Positions 17,660 through 26,953 of a DNA stretch of 44,586 nucleotides are shown piece after piece. The stretch is taken from the NCBI GenBank assembly GCA_937989675.1, contig CALKRK010000155.1, positions 1 through 44,586 on the forward strand, written 5' to 3'. The stretch's first letter is position 1; each line of letters opens with the position of its first letter. Position numbers and translations under genes: made by a program. This DNA is from an uncultured Arenicella sp. (lineage in GTDB: Bacteria > Pseudomonadota > Gammaproteobacteria > Arenicellales > Arenicellaceae). Below the pieces are notes generated by a model that saw only the letters and a program-made list of their open reading frames with translations, was not told where the DNA came from and searched no databases.

Positions 17660-19147
17660 ATGAAAACGACTTTGGGAATCGATTTAGGAACGCAATCAGT
17701 AAAGGTTTTGTTTTATGACTATGCACGCAAGAAAACTATTGCGTCCGCGTCGTCCCCGTTAAATTTGTATCAAGATGATTGTGGGTCAGCGGAGCAACAA
17801 ACCCATTGGTGGACCAAAGCTCTGCGAGATGCGCTTTCACAGGTGCCTAAAGATATTCTTTCATCTACACAAGCAATAAGCGTTTCGGGCCAACAACACG
17901 GCTTTGTTCCGATTGATCAACATGGTCAATCGCTGGCACCGGTCAAGCTCTGGTGTGATACATCGACGGAGCTTGAATGTCGCGAGATTACTGAGCGACT
18001 AGGCGGAGAAACGGCCACTTTCGAAGCAACTGGAAATAAGTTAGTTACAGGTTATACGGCTTCTAAAATTTTGTCGTTTAAAAAGCGTTATAGTCAATTT
18101 TACAGTCAACTCGATACCATTTTGTTACCCCATGACTACTTAAATTTTTGGTTAACTGGTGAGAGGGTCATGGAGATGGGAGATGCCTCTGGTACCGGCT
18201 TCTTGGATGTGAAAAACCGCAAATGGTCTGATCAAGCATTGCAGGCAATAGACCCTGATCGCAATCTCAAAGACTGTTTGCCCACACTCGTACAAAATAA
18301 CCAGATAATTGGTCGAGTTACCGAGTTTGCCGCGGGTAAGACAGGTCTACCAGAAGGAACGCCCGTGGCTATCGGGGGTGGCGACAATATGATGGGAGCA
18401 ATCGGTACTGGGAACATAGCGCAAGGTAAGGTTACGATGAGCTTAGGCACATCTGGAACGGTATATGCTTATTCAGACACTCCAATCGTTGACCCAGCCG
18501 GCGAAATCGCCGCATTTTGCTCATCGACCGGCGGATGGCTGCCTCTGCTTTGCACAATGAACTGCACCGTTACGACCGAGCTTTTTAGACAACTCCTAGA
18601 CGTGAGTATCAGCCAATTTGACGAAGTCGTATCGTTGGCACCAGCTGGTTCAGATGGCGTGATAACCGTCCCGTTTTTTAATGGCGAGCGAACTCCAGAT
18701 CTGCCGAATGCAAAGGGCTGTGTTTACGGCGTAAGCAGTCAAAACTGTACTCGAGAACATCTGATGCGCTCTGGCGTAGAGGGTGCCACATTTGCACTGA
18801 AATCGGGTGTGGATAAATTGAGTTTGTTGGGATTAAAGCCAGAAGAAATAACCTTAACGGGTGGTGGCACACGTAGCCAACAATGGCGGCAGATAGTAGC
18901 TGATGTTATTGGCTTACCGGTGTTTATTTTAAAGCAGGACGAAGGAGCGGCGTTTGGAGCGGCACTACAAGCATTGGAAGTGCTTGATCAAGGGCAGGGC
19001 AGTTCCAGCTCGGATTTTTATTCTGAATATTATGACATAGATGAAGAACGTAGCTGTGAACCGAACGCTGTGTCGCAAGCAACGTATAAAGAAGCATACG
19101 AACATTATCAAGAGGCCGTCGCATCGGTCGCAACAGTTTATAAGTAA
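17660..19147 (+). CDS. xylB: Xylulokinase
   Basis: 495 residues of the FGGY carbohydrate kinase family. The N-terminal phosphate-binding motif is [29 protein letters not shown] and a C-terminal [19 protein letters not shown] segment are the characteristic FGGY nucleotide-binding signatures, and [11 protein letters not shown] near residue 75 matches the sugar-binding region of xylulokinases. It phosphorylates D-xylulose to xylulose-5-phosphate in the cytosol. It precedes xylA by 23 bases and is divergent from the sugar symporter, a standard xylose operon layout. Confidence 0.97.
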   Translation: MKTTLGIDLGTQSVKVLFYDYARKKTIASASSPLNLYQDDCGSAEQQTHWWTKALRDALSQVPKDILSSTQAISVSGQQHGFVPIDQHGQSLAPVKLWCDTSTELECREITERLGGETATFEATGNKLVTGYTASKILSFKKRYSQFYSQLDTILLPHDYLNFWLTGERVMEMGDASGTGFLDVKNRKWSDQALQAIDPDRNLKDCLPTLVQNNQIIGRVTEFAAGKTGLPEGTPVAIGGGDNMMGAIGTGNIAQGKVTMSLGTSGTVYAYSDTPIVDPAGEIAAFCSSTGGWLPLLCTMNCTVTTELFRQLLDVSISQFDEVVSLAPAGSDGVITVPFFNGERTPDLPNAKGCVYGVSSQNCTREHLMRSGVEGATFALKSGVDKLSLLGLKPEEITLTGGGTRSQQWRQIVADVIGLPVFILKQDEGAAFGAALQALEVLDQGQGSSSSDFYSEYYDIDEERSCEPNAVSQATYKEAYEHYQEAVASVATVYK

Positions 19148-19170
19148 AATATATTTTTGAGGAAATACAC

Positions 19171-20517
19171 ATGAAACGCGATGTTTTTAAAGGCGATACC
19201 GAATATTTTAAGGGTATCGGGCAAATTGCTTACGAAGGTCATGAGTCGGACAACCCACTTGCCTTTAAGGCTTACGATCCAGATCGAGTGGTGTCGGGAA
19301 AAACAATGGAAGAACACCTTCGCTTTGCCGTTTGCTATTGGCACACATTCTGCTCTGGCGGACATGACCCCTTTGGTCCAGAAACTCGTCAACACGCCTG
19401 GTTGAAAGGCAGTGATCCAGTTGCAATTGCGATGAATAAAATGGATGCAGCCTTTGAGCTCTTTACTAAGCTTAACGTGCCATTTTACTGCTTCCATGAC
19501 AGAGATTTGGCACCTCAGGGCGCAACTGTTGCTGAGAGTGAAAAGAATCTGCAAACTTTGGTTGAAGCAGCAAAAGTTCGCCAGAAAGAAACCAATGTGA
19601 ATCTTCTATGGGGCACAGCGAACGCGTTTACGGACCCTCGTTATATGAATGGAGCGTCTACTAACCCAAATTTTGATGTGGTTGCTCACGCAGGCGCGCA
19701 AGTCAAAGCTGCGTTGGATGCCACGGTTGAGCTGGGTGGGCAGAACTATGTATTTTGGGGTGGCCGTGAAGGCTACATTTGCCTTTTCAATAGTAATACC
19801 AAGCGAGAGCTGGAGCACATGGGGCAATTTTTGACAATGGCCCGTGACTACGGGCGGTCAATCGGATTTGAAGGTACATTTTTAATCGAGCCCAAGCCAA
19901 TGGAACCGACTAAGCACCAATATGACTTTGATGCGCAAACGGTTATCGGTTTTCTGCGTGAGCACAATTTGCAAGACGATTTTAAGCTCAACATTGAAGC
20001 GAATCACGCCACGCTGGCAGGCCATACGTTTGCGCATGAATTGCAAATGTGTGCAGACGCTAGCATGTTGGGGTCGATCGACGCCAACCGCGGTGATTAT
20101 CAAAATGGATGGGATACCGATCAATTTCCAGTAGATTTATACGATTGTATGCAAGCTATGTTAGTTGTACTTGAGGATGGTGGTTTCAAAAATGGCGGTC
20201 TAAACTTCGATGCAAAACTTCGTCGCGAGTCGACGGATATCGAAGATTTCTTTATCTCTCATATCGGTGGTATGGACTCTTTCGCGAGAGGCTTGTTAGC
20301 GGCCGATAAGTTAATTCAAGATGGTAGGTTAAGCGGCTTAACGTCGGCTCGTTATGAGAGCTTTGACGGTGGTAAAGGTCAAGCTTTTGAAAGCGGAGAG
20401 TTGTCATTGTCAGATCTGCGAGACCATGCGGCACATGTTGGTGAGCCAGCGCAAATCAGCGGCAAGCAAGAGTTGGTTGAAAATCTTATGAACGATGCAT
20501 TGATGTCAGTATCATAG
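19171..20517 (+). CDS. xylA: Xylose isomerase
   Basis: 448 residues, close to the 440 of E. coli XylA. Signatures include [13 protein letters not shown] near the N-terminus, the metal and substrate region [24 protein letters not shown], and GSIDANRGD. It interconverts D-xylose and D-xylulose with divalent metal in the cytosol. A GAGG ribosome-binding site sits just upstream of the ATG. It lies between xylB and the Nudix regulator and is probably in one transcript with them. Confidence 0.98.
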   Translation: MKRDVFKGDTEYFKGIGQIAYEGHESDNPLAFKAYDPDRVVSGKTMEEHLRFAVCYWHTFCSGGHDPFGPETRQHAWLKGSDPVAIAMNKMDAAFELFTKLNVPFYCFHDRDLAPQGATVAESEKNLQTLVEAAKVRQKETNVNLLWGTANAFTDPRYMNGASTNPNFDVVAHAGAQVKAALDATVELGGQNYVFWGGREGYICLFNSNTKRELEHMGQFLTMARDYGRSIGFEGTFLIEPKPMEPTKHQYDFDAQTVIGFLREHNLQDDFKLNIEANHATLAGHTFAHELQMCADASMLGSIDANRGDYQNGWDTDQFPVDLYDCMQAMLVVLEDGGFKNGGLNFDAKLRRESTDIEDFFISHIGGMDSFARGLLAADKLIQDGRLSGLTSARYESFDGGKGQAFESGELSLSDLRDHAAHVGEPAQISGKQELVENLMNDALMSVS

Positions 20518-20528
20518 TGATATATTCA

Positions 20529-20566
20529 CGACCACCTTGCTCGCGATTAGTTTAGCGAGGTGGTCG
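20529..20566. terminator. Stem-loop between xylA and the Nudix regulator
   Basis: CGACCACCTTGCT (20529-20541) pairs with AGCGAGGTGGTCG (20554-20566), thirteen pairs including one G-U, with a 12-base loop. No T-tract follows on either strand. It probably lowers read-through or protects the xylBA message, so that the regulator is expressed less than the enzymes. Confidence 0.5.
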
Positions 20567-20631
20567 ATATCTAGGATACTGTGCTATCCTCGACCCCTAG
20601 ATTTGTTAATCTCTATTCTAGGTTCCCCTCC

Positions 20632-21297
20632 ATGCGCAGTATGTCCGTTGATAATTTGATTTTCTGTTGTGAAAACAGGACTTTAGAGATACTTCTCGTC
20701 AAACACGCAGTGGGGAAAAGTCGCGGGCAATGGGGCTTGCCAGGTGATTGGATGAAGGATGACGAATCACTAGAGCAGGCGGCAGAGAGAACTCTATTTG
20801 AACGTACTGGAATTTCCGACGTGTATCTGGAGCAATTGCATACCTTTAGTGACATAAACCGACATCCGGACGAGCGAATAATTACAACTGCTTTTTTTGC
20901 CTTGATTCGCCCTGACCTTTACTCACACGTGAGCGTTGAAACGCAATTAGATGCAGACTGGTTTGATGTTAAGTCCTTACCGAAACTTATATTTGACCAT
21001 CGAAAGATAATCAACTTTGGCGTTGCGCATCTAAAGACGAAAGTGCGGCATGAGCCGATAGGCTTCAACCTTTTATCGAAAAAATTTAGCTTGCTTCAAT
21101 TACAAAATCTATATGAAGCAATTTTAGATACAAAATTGGATAAGCCAAACTTTAGAAGAAAAATGATGAAGATGGCACTGCTAACCGATTGCGAAGAAAA
21201 ACAAAGCGGAGTTGCTCACCGGGCTCCCAAACTGTACCGGTTTGATAAAACTAACTACAACAAGCTAAAGAAAAAAGGATTTTCGTTTGAATTGTAG
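20632..21297 (+). CDS. NrtR-like Nudix-family transcriptional regulator
   Basis: 221 residues from ATG 20632 (GTG 20581 and ATG 20641 are other in-frame starts). Residues 5-130 form a Nudix domain and the C-terminal ~80 residues match the winged-helix region of NrtR-family regulators (FSLLQLQNLYEAIL, a PNFRRKMMKMA helix and LYRFD). The Nudix box at 38-61 is decayed: the R-E-x-x-E-E core is R53-T-L-F-E57-R58, losing two metal-binding glutamates, so hydrolysis is unlikely and ligand sensing likely. Nudix regulators of arabinose or xylose genes are known (for example AraR of Bacteroidetes). Its place after xylA and the repeated palindrome in the locus make it the best candidate for the regulon's DNA-binding protein. 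Confidence 0.88.
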   Translation: MRSMSVDNLIFCCENRTLEILLVKHAVGKSRGQWGLPGDWMKDDESLEQAAERTLFERTGISDVYLEQLHTFSDINRHPDERIITTAFFALIRPDLYSHVSVETQLDADWFDVKSLPKLIFDHRKIINFGVAHLKTKVRHEPIGFNLLSKKFSLLQLQNLYEAILDTKLDKPNFRRKMMKMALLTDCEEKQSGVAHRAPKLYRFDKTNYNKLKKKGFSFEL

Positions 21298-21482
21298 ATC
21301 GATCCTTTGGATATTTTGAGTTGTATTGAAAGAAGCACAGGAAGGCGCAACAACAGCTTAAAAAATAGTGCTCGTCGTGTGTTCATCTACAATGGCGGAG
21401 TGTTAGAAATGGTGTGGTTAACGGGCATTTTTACAAACTGCCGAGTAGTCATTTTTAAATCAATAATATAATTATCTAGACA

Positions 21483-21819
21483 TTATTTGATTAAGGGAAT
21501 GTACATTACAAATACAGCACCTTTGCCATCTGGACCGTCTAAAATTTGGATAGAACCTTGGTGCGCGCGAACAATTGATTTAACAACAGTTAAACCAAGC
21601 CCTGAACCACCTTCCACACGCGACCTTGAGCTTTCAGCTCTCCACCATCGATCAAACACTTTGAATGTAAGCACTTTTACCACTAAGGCCAGTTTCTACA
21701 CGGATATACTTTCCAGAAGCAGCATTCTCAATAAGGTCGTGCAAAGCCTGGCGTAATCGTATCTCATCGCCTCTTACGAATGAGGTACTAAGTTCATACT
21801 CCAAAGCTATTCCATTCAT
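21483..21819 (-). pseudogene. Remnant of a sensor histidine kinase ATPase domain
   Basis: Read leftward, one frame gives GIALEYELSTSF followed by LRQALHDLIENAA, the N-box of a histidine kinase, and runs into a stop. A different frame then resumes with VFDRWWRAESSRSR and GGSGLGLTVVKSIV, the F- and G2-box region, and a normal C-terminus. The D-box region between them (DxGxG) is missing and there is no dimerisation domain, membrane segment or partner regulator. This is a frameshifted, internally deleted fragment of a two-component kinase of the type that ends in an HATPase_c domain. Confidence 0.8.
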
Positions 21820-21899
21820 TTAATGTCAGTTAAAAAAGTCATGCCCTAAGCTGGATATAATTTAGTCATGTATTCAGCTCTATAAATGTTACCTAAACA

Positions 21900-22877
21900 T
21901 TAGTAGCCGAGTTGTTTGTTGACTGTGTTTCTCAAAGGCACCCCTCGGCTAAACCGTTCAAGGTTTTCAAGGGCCACATCCCGCCATAGTTTAAGCACCT
22001 GATTGTGGTGACCCGCAACATGAGGGGTGATAAGTAAATTTGGGCATTTCCACAGTTCCGAATCCTTCGCTAACGGTTCCTGTTTGGTTACGTCTATGGC
22101 TGCTGCCGCAATGCGTTGGCTTTTGAGTGCGTTGCAGAGGGCGGTTTCGTTCACCGTGTAGCCTCGGCCAACATTAATGAAAATTGCACTCGATCTCATT
22201 TCTTTAAATATTGAATCATCGAATACCTTGTTTGTGTTCGGAGTGTCCGGCAAGCACGCTATCACGATGTCTGCTTGTTTAACGGCGGAGCTTAAATCGC
22301 GTAATGAGAATAGGTTTGAAATTCCAGCTATTTGGCGCTGGGTGTCGCGCTTGACTCCGTTCGTCTTCAGGCCAAAGGCTCGCGCGCGTTTGGCAATTTC
22401 TTTGCCTATCGACCCTAGGCCGACCATCAACAGAGTTTTGCCGTTGAGTTGAGAGAGGCGAGGGGAATCTAAAGTGGTCGGTGGTGCCCATTCAGTATTC
22501 GACTGTGCGTTAACATACTGAGGTATGTTTCGCGTACAAGCGAGCAGCAATGCAAACGCATGATCAGCAACAACAGCATAATGGTCATCAGAGCAACTAG
22601 TTAATATGAATGGCGCTGCCACACAACGTGGCTCTGACCTAAGCCATTCAACTCCTGTGCCGAATTGTTGGAACCAAATTAGATTTGGCAAACTTGGTAA
22701 TAAATCGCGAGGGAAGTCACCGAGAACAACTTCAATTGAGTCGCAAAGACTTGCTATGTCATGGCGATCTGTTGTGAATACAACTCGCCGATGGTCAGCA
22801 TAACGTTCGACATGGGTCTTGGTCTCGGCATTTAAATAGGCTTCCTGCATCCAGCAAACTAGTGTGGCGTTTGTCAT
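21900..22877 (-). CDS. D-2-hydroxyacid dehydrogenase family protein
   Basis: 325 residues with the NAD(P)-binding motif GLGSIG (153-158) and the catalytic R/E/H set of the family: R238 in NVGRG, E267 in KQEP and H286 in TPHVAGH. It would reduce a 2-keto acid or oxidise a D-2-hydroxy acid in the cytosol. It is the last gene of the leftward transaldolase-to-dehydrogenase cluster, 89 bases after the kelch gene. A role on a keto-acid intermediate or by-product of the neighbouring aldonate pathway, or as a glyoxylate-type reductase, is possible, but the substrate is not readable. It does not look like a sugar dehydrogenase. Confidence 0.9.
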   Translation of the reverse strand: MTNATLVCWMQEAYLNAETKTHVERYADHRRVVFTTDRHDIASLCDSIEVVLGDFPRDLLPSLPNLIWFQQFGTGVEWLRSEPRCVAAPFILTSCSDDHYAVVADHAFALLLACTRNIPQYVNAQSNTEWAPPTTLDSPRLSQLNGKTLLMVGLGSIGKEIAKRARAFGLKTNGVKRDTQRQIAGISNLFSLRDLSSAVKQADIVIACLPDTPNTNKVFDDSIFKEMRSSAIFINVGRGYTVNETALCNALKSQRIAAAAIDVTKQEPLAKDSELWKCPNLLITPHVAGHHNQVLKLWRDVALENLERFSRGVPLRNTVNKQLGY

Positions 22878-22935
22878 AACAATTGGTGGTGATCGCGAGT
22901 GCTGGCTATTGATCGACTGCGGAGATTTTCATAAC

Positions 22936-22972
22936 AACTAAGATTATCAAAATTTTAAAATTCATCTTAGTT
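22936..22972. repeat. Inverted repeat at the end of the kelch gene
   Basis: AACTAAGAT (22936-22944) and ATCTTAGTT (22964-22972) are exact reverse complements around a 19-base AT-rich centre that itself contains AATTTTAAAATT. It overlaps the stop codon of the kelch gene and lies before the hydroxyacid dehydrogenase gene. It could form a hairpin in the message; a regulatory role is unproven. Confidence 0.35.
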
Positions 22973-23983
22973 TAATAGCTCATCTAAGCGAACAAATTCA
23001 AGGCTCGAATGATCACCTTTGGCCACACTGAGGTAGATCGTGTCATTAACAATCGCGGCTTGAAAACCATGATGCGGAGTAAGCAAGGGAGATGCTGAGT
23101 GCCACATACTTGAATGTAAGTCTAGAATTTGCACCTCTGTGTGAACGGTTTTATCGGTAGCGCTAGGCAGTTTTGATTCACCGCCGAGAACTAATATTTG
23201 ATTTTTGTAGTTCAAGGTCGCGATGCCTGATCTGGGGGTAGGGATGTTGCCGGAGCTAGCATTCAATGTGCGCCACGATTCAGATTCTAGATCAAATACA
23301 TCGGTCGCCGCGACAGTGTGCTGGTACGGTTCGTTGTTGGCCATCCGGCTTCGGCGCCCGCCCACCGCTACGAGTGCATTGTCGACCACGGCGGCTTGAA
23401 AGTGGTCACGTTTGTGCGGTGCATCGGCAAGCACTCGCCATTTATTGGTGATGGGGTCATATTCATCAAGCCAGTCAACCGTAGTGTCGAGATGACCATT
23501 AACGACGCCACCCAATAAGTAAAACTTGCTTTCATATGACGCTAGAGCCGCCGCGCCGCGCCGACGGTTAGCTGGGATCTCGATACCTTGCTGCCACTTG
23601 TCAGTCGCAATGTCGTAAATGTAAACGTGCGATACTGGAGTGTCCTCGGGATAGTCTCCAGTAAACGCGCCAATAACGTATATTTTGTGGTTATGAACCT
23701 GCGCTTGAAAGTGATGTAACTCTATCGGTGGAGCATTTTTTATTGACCAACTTTTTGCCTCAATATCGTACTCGCTAACGGGCACCGCACCGCGACCCCC
23801 TAGTAAATAGATTTTGCCTCGACTCGTTGTCATCGCATATTCACCTCCACGGACCGGATTGTTAGTGGGCTGAATTGACGACCAAGCAGTCTTAGGTATC
23901 GCTATCTCGCTGTGTGTTGCGCAGCCGGTCAGCAGCAAAAAGGGGAGAGTGAATAAGATATAAGATAGTAGTTTTCTTTTCAT
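22967..23983 (-). CDS. Kelch-repeat lipoprotein
   Basis: 338 residues. Residues 1-21 form a lipoprotein signal with lipobox LTGC (18-21), so the mature protein starts at C21 and is membrane-anchored. The rest contains kelch repeats, visible as YLLGG, YVIGA, FYLLGGV, LVAVGGR and LVLGGES strands each followed about 20-30 residues later by a W, making a six-bladed beta-propeller like NanM mutarotases. It may bind or epimerise a sugar or lactone in the periplasm. It sits 189 bases after the aldehyde dehydrogenase in the same direction. A lactonase or mutarotase role in the aldonate branch is a hypothesis only. Confidence 0.82.
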   Translation of the reverse strand: MKRKLLSYILFTLPFLLLTGCATHSEIAIPKTAWSSIQPTNNPVRGGEYAMTTSRGKIYLLGGRGAVPVSEYDIEAKSWSIKNAPPIELHHFQAQVHNHKIYVIGAFTGDYPEDTPVSHVYIYDIATDKWQQGIEIPANRRRGAAALASYESKFYLLGGVVNGHLDTTVDWLDEYDPITNKWRVLADAPHKRDHFQAAVVDNALVAVGGRRSRMANNEPYQHTVAATDVFDLESESWRTLNASSGNIPTPRSGIATLNYKNQILVLGGESKLPSATDKTVHTEVQILDLHSSMWHSASPLLTPHHGFQAAIVNDTIYLSVAKGDHSSLEFVRLDELLN

Positions 23984-24172
23984 GGTCGATTTAGAGCTCG
24001 ATGTCTTCGTGAGTTTTGTTTGACAGTTATTAGTCGTACTTATTTACGCGCAGTCCTCGAGTTTGAGTCTTATAGGAAAACAGCGATCCCGCCAAAGGTT
24101 GTGTCTCTAGTTCCTTGTCTGATAGATATTCGCAAACTGTGGATGTCATGATGTCATCGACTCTAGTTGGCG

Positions 24173-25756
24173 TCAGCTTATGACTTCGGTATTGAAGCGA
24201 CCATTTAGTTTGCGCATTAGCGTATCTGGGTTGGAATTTTGCAGGGCTGAGGGAAGCAGGGCGTCGGGTAAATTTTGATACGAAACAAATCGTGCAAATC
24301 TTACAATTGCATCTGAACCGACACTGGTGGCCGAAGCCTGGGACCCTGCTGGATAGGGCCCACCATGATGTTGTGATGGGCAAACTTCTACGCCAGTTGG
24401 AAAGCCATTCATAATTACTCGCCCGGCCTTTTGTTCGAGAACATTGAATAGTTCAGCAGCTTGATCTACATCCTTTTCTGTTGCATGAACTGTCGCCGTA
24501 AGGTTCCCACTTAAGGATTTTGCTACCGCGGCCATTTGATTCGCGTTGTCACAATCCACCACTAACGTTGCCGGGCCAAACACTTCCTCTTGGAGGCTGG
24601 GGTCGTTGATAAATGCCTGTGCCGATGTAGCGAATACGGCATTGGGAGGGGAAAATACATCTTCGTTAACGATATTTACATCACTTAACCAAGAAACCTC
24701 TGCGTGCGAGGCCAGCGCTTGCAGGCCACTTTGTAGAGATTCACCAATGCGCTTATTAAGAACTACTCCACGCGGTTTGTCAGTCAAAATTTTAGAAAGC
24801 GCGTTGGCAAAATCAGTCCCTTTTACTGTAATTACGACACCAGGTGACGTACAAAACTGCCCGGTACCCATACACACAGAGTCGGCCAGATTCTCGACAA
24901 TAGTAGAACCTTGAGTGGCGAGGGCATCGCTGGCGATGAACACTGGATTGATGCTGCCCATTTCAGCAAATACGGGAATCGGTGAAGGGCGTGCTGCCGC
25001 GACGTCCATGATGGCACGACCACCTTTCAAAGAGCCAGTGAAACCAACTGCTTGTGTGTTTGGATGTTGCACAAGTGCGGTGCCAAGCTCAATAGTGTTG
25101 CCCTGTAGCAAAGAAAATACGCCAGCAGGCATGCCGTTTTTTGCAATAGCTTTGTCGATTGCGTGAGCAAATAATTCGTTGGTGGCCGGTTGCGAAGGAT
25201 GGCCTTTTACGACTACTGGGTTACCTGCAGCTAGTGCAGATGCGGTATCACCACCAATCGTGCCAAACGCAAACGGAAAATTTGAAGCGCCGAACACGAC
25301 TACCGGGCCTAGGGGCCGTAACATTTTGCGCAGGTCCGGCTTAGCTAACGGTTCACGTTTTGGTTGTGCTGTGTCAATGCTGGCCTGGACCCAGTTTCCT
25401 TCACTAACTAACTCGGCAAACGCTCTTAGTTGCCCAGTAGTGCGCCCACGTTCCCCGGTCAGGCGCGGTAAGCCTAAGCCGCACTCTTCGTTGCAAATCT
25501 CAAGCAGTGTACTGCCAAGTTCCTCTATTTGATCGGCAATTGTATTTAGAAACAATGCGATTTCGTCTTTGGTTTTTGAGCGATACACGGTTGCAGCAGT
25601 TGCCGCGGCTTGCATAGCTTGTTCCGCCTCGGTCTCCTGGCAGCTAGCGTAGGTGGCCAGCATGGCTTTGGTAACAGGGTTCTGAGCGGTAAATTCCGGG
25701 CCTGTTGGGCTTACCCATCGGCCAGCGATGTAGGATTGTTGTGATAGTTGCGGCAT
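24173..25756 (-). CDS. Aldehyde dehydrogenase, alpha-ketoglutarate semialdehyde type
   Basis: 527 residues of the aldehyde dehydrogenase superfamily. The catalytic cysteine is C302 in GTGQFCTSPG and the general base E265 in FAEMGSINPV. The Q-F-C-T-S-P-G surroundings and the 520-residue length are typical of the NADP-linked 2,5-dioxovalerate (alpha-ketoglutarate semialdehyde) dehydrogenases. It would convert the semialdehyde to 2-oxoglutarate, the last step of oxidative pentose catabolism. It starts 3 bases after the FAH gene, so translation is probably coupled. Confidence 0.92.
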   Translation of the reverse strand: MPQLSQQSYIAGRWVSPTGPEFTAQNPVTKAMLATYASCQETEAEQAMQAAATAATVYRSKTKDEIALFLNTIADQIEELGSTLLEICNEECGLGLPRLTGERGRTTGQLRAFAELVSEGNWVQASIDTAQPKREPLAKPDLRKMLRPLGPVVVFGASNFPFAFGTIGGDTASALAAGNPVVVKGHPSQPATNELFAHAIDKAIAKNGMPAGVFSLLQGNTIELGTALVQHPNTQAVGFTGSLKGGRAIMDVAAARPSPIPVFAEMGSINPVFIASDALATQGSTIVENLADSVCMGTGQFCTSPGVVITVKGTDFANALSKILTDKPRGVVLNKRIGESLQSGLQALASHAEVSWLSDVNIVNEDVFSPPNAVFATSAQAFINDPSLQEEVFGPATLVVDCDNANQMAAVAKSLSGNLTATVHATEKDVDQAAELFNVLEQKAGRVIMNGFPTGVEVCPSQHHGGPYPAGSQASATSVGSDAIVRFARFVSYQNLPDALLPSALQNSNPDTLMRKLNGRFNTEVIS

Positions 25757-25759
25757 GGT

Positions 25760-26947
25760 TTAGTTTTCCTTATTTAAAAGATTTCGTTGTGCAAGATTTT
25801 GCATCAGAGCCGTAATACCGAATTCCCAAGGCGGGGCAAGGTTTGAGCGAGTGACTCGATTTTGTAGAGAGCCTAGTTTGTCCGAAGCAATGGTGACAAT
25901 GTCTCCTTGTTTGTGAGTGAATCCATTGCCGGCTTCGTCACGGTCCTTAGTCGGCGCGAATAGAGTGCCTGTAAATAGCGCAAGGCCGTCAGGATATTGA
26001 TGATTAGGTGAAATGGTTTGAGAGACTAAGTCCAAAACGTCACGACTGATTTCGCGCATACTACTGCCGTCGCGCAGTTCAAACTGATCTTCTACGCCCT
26101 CTACCACCAAACTGACTTCGGCTTTACGAACGTCGTTTAGGTTGAACGTATCATCAAACAGACGTATGAATGGGCCTATCGCACACGATGCGTTGTTATC
26201 CTTCGCTTTACCGAGTAGTAAGGCACTACGGCCTTCGATATCACGCAGATTTACGTCATTGCCGAGGCTGGCTCCTACTACTTTTGCATGGCAATTTACT
26301 GCCAGTACAATTTCAGGCTCGGGGTTATTCCAGTTGGAGATAGGGTGTAAACCAACCTCAGCGCCAGGCCCCACTGTAGATAATGGCTGTGCTTTGGTAA
26401 ACACTTCCGCATCGGGGCCAATACCGACTTCGAGGTATTGCGACCACAAGCCCTGAGATTTGAGCAGGTGTTTTAGTTCCTCCGCTTGTGCTGAGCCTGG
26501 CTCAAGCTTACTCAAATTTTCACCTACTTTAGCGGCGATATCAGCACGTAACTCCGCAGCTAAACTTAGGTCGCCAGCGGCACGCTCCTCGATTACTCGT
26601 TCGATCATTGACGCAGCAAAGGTCACACCACACGCTTTGATAGCCTGTAAATCAAATGGCGATAAAAAGTAAGGCGTCGATCGGTTATGTTTAAGCGCCA
26701 TGGTGTTGCTCATTACATTATCGAAGGAACCAATGTTCGGAAAATCGCTTGCTTGAATGGCACTCATCAACTCTGCCTTATTTAACAGTGCGGATGTCGT
26801 GACAGCAAAATTAGAAAGATCAAGAACACCGTTTTCCGTTACCCACACTGGGCTTGGCCCGGCGACCGGGTTTGCTTCGCTTTGCGGTATCCATGCACGC
26901 CCCAATAGAGTGCCGTTAAAACCGTCAGAAGGCAGAAATTTTTGCAT
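25760..26947 (-). CDS. FAH-family 2-keto-3-deoxypentonate dehydratase-like protein
   Basis: 395 residues of the fumarylacetoacetate-hydrolase superfamily. The metal-site region is seen around GIGPDAEVFTKAQPLST and the glutamate-rich WNNPEPEIVLAVN strand. The long N-terminal extension and total length match the group that dehydrates 2-keto-3-deoxy-D-xylonate or L-arabinonate to alpha-ketoglutarate semialdehyde. It is tightly packed between the IlvD/Edd dehydratase (6 bases) and the aldehyde dehydrogenase (3 bases), which supports that step. Confidence 0.88.
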   Translation of the reverse strand: MQKFLPSDGFNGTLLGRAWIPQSEANPVAGPSPVWVTENGVLDLSNFAVTTSALLNKAELMSAIQASDFPNIGSFDNVMSNTMALKHNRSTPYFLSPFDLQAIKACGVTFAASMIERVIEERAAGDLSLAAELRADIAAKVGENLSKLEPGSAQAEELKHLLKSQGLWSQYLEVGIGPDAEVFTKAQPLSTVGPGAEVGLHPISNWNNPEPEIVLAVNCHAKVVGASLGNDVNLRDIEGRSALLLGKAKDNNASCAIGPFIRLFDDTFNLNDVRKAEVSLVVEGVEDQFELRDGSSMREISRDVLDLVSQTISPNHQYPDGLALFTGTLFAPTKDRDEAGNGFTHKQGDIVTIASDKLGSLQNRVTRSNLAPPWEFGITALMQNLAQRNLLNKEN

Positions 26948-26953
26948 AGCAAA

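Noticed and set aside
18089-18108. TATAGTC followed by ACAGTC inside xylB, resembling an operator
   Set aside because: The two parts are in the same orientation, not inverted, and lie in the middle of coding sequence.
21487-21756. Rightward open frame opposite the histidine-kinase remnant
   Set aside because: Its reverse strand reads as histidine-kinase boxes, which explains the composition; the rightward protein resembles nothing.
22936-22972. Inverted repeat AACTAAGAT/ATCTTAGTT as another regulon operator
   Set aside because: Its sequence and spacing differ from the TATAGTCAT-N-ATGACTATA consensus; kept only as a repeat.
24030-24383. Leftward open frame overlapping the end of the aldehyde dehydrogenase gene
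   Set aside because: It lies in another frame of a well-supported gene, begins inside it and has no recognisable domain.
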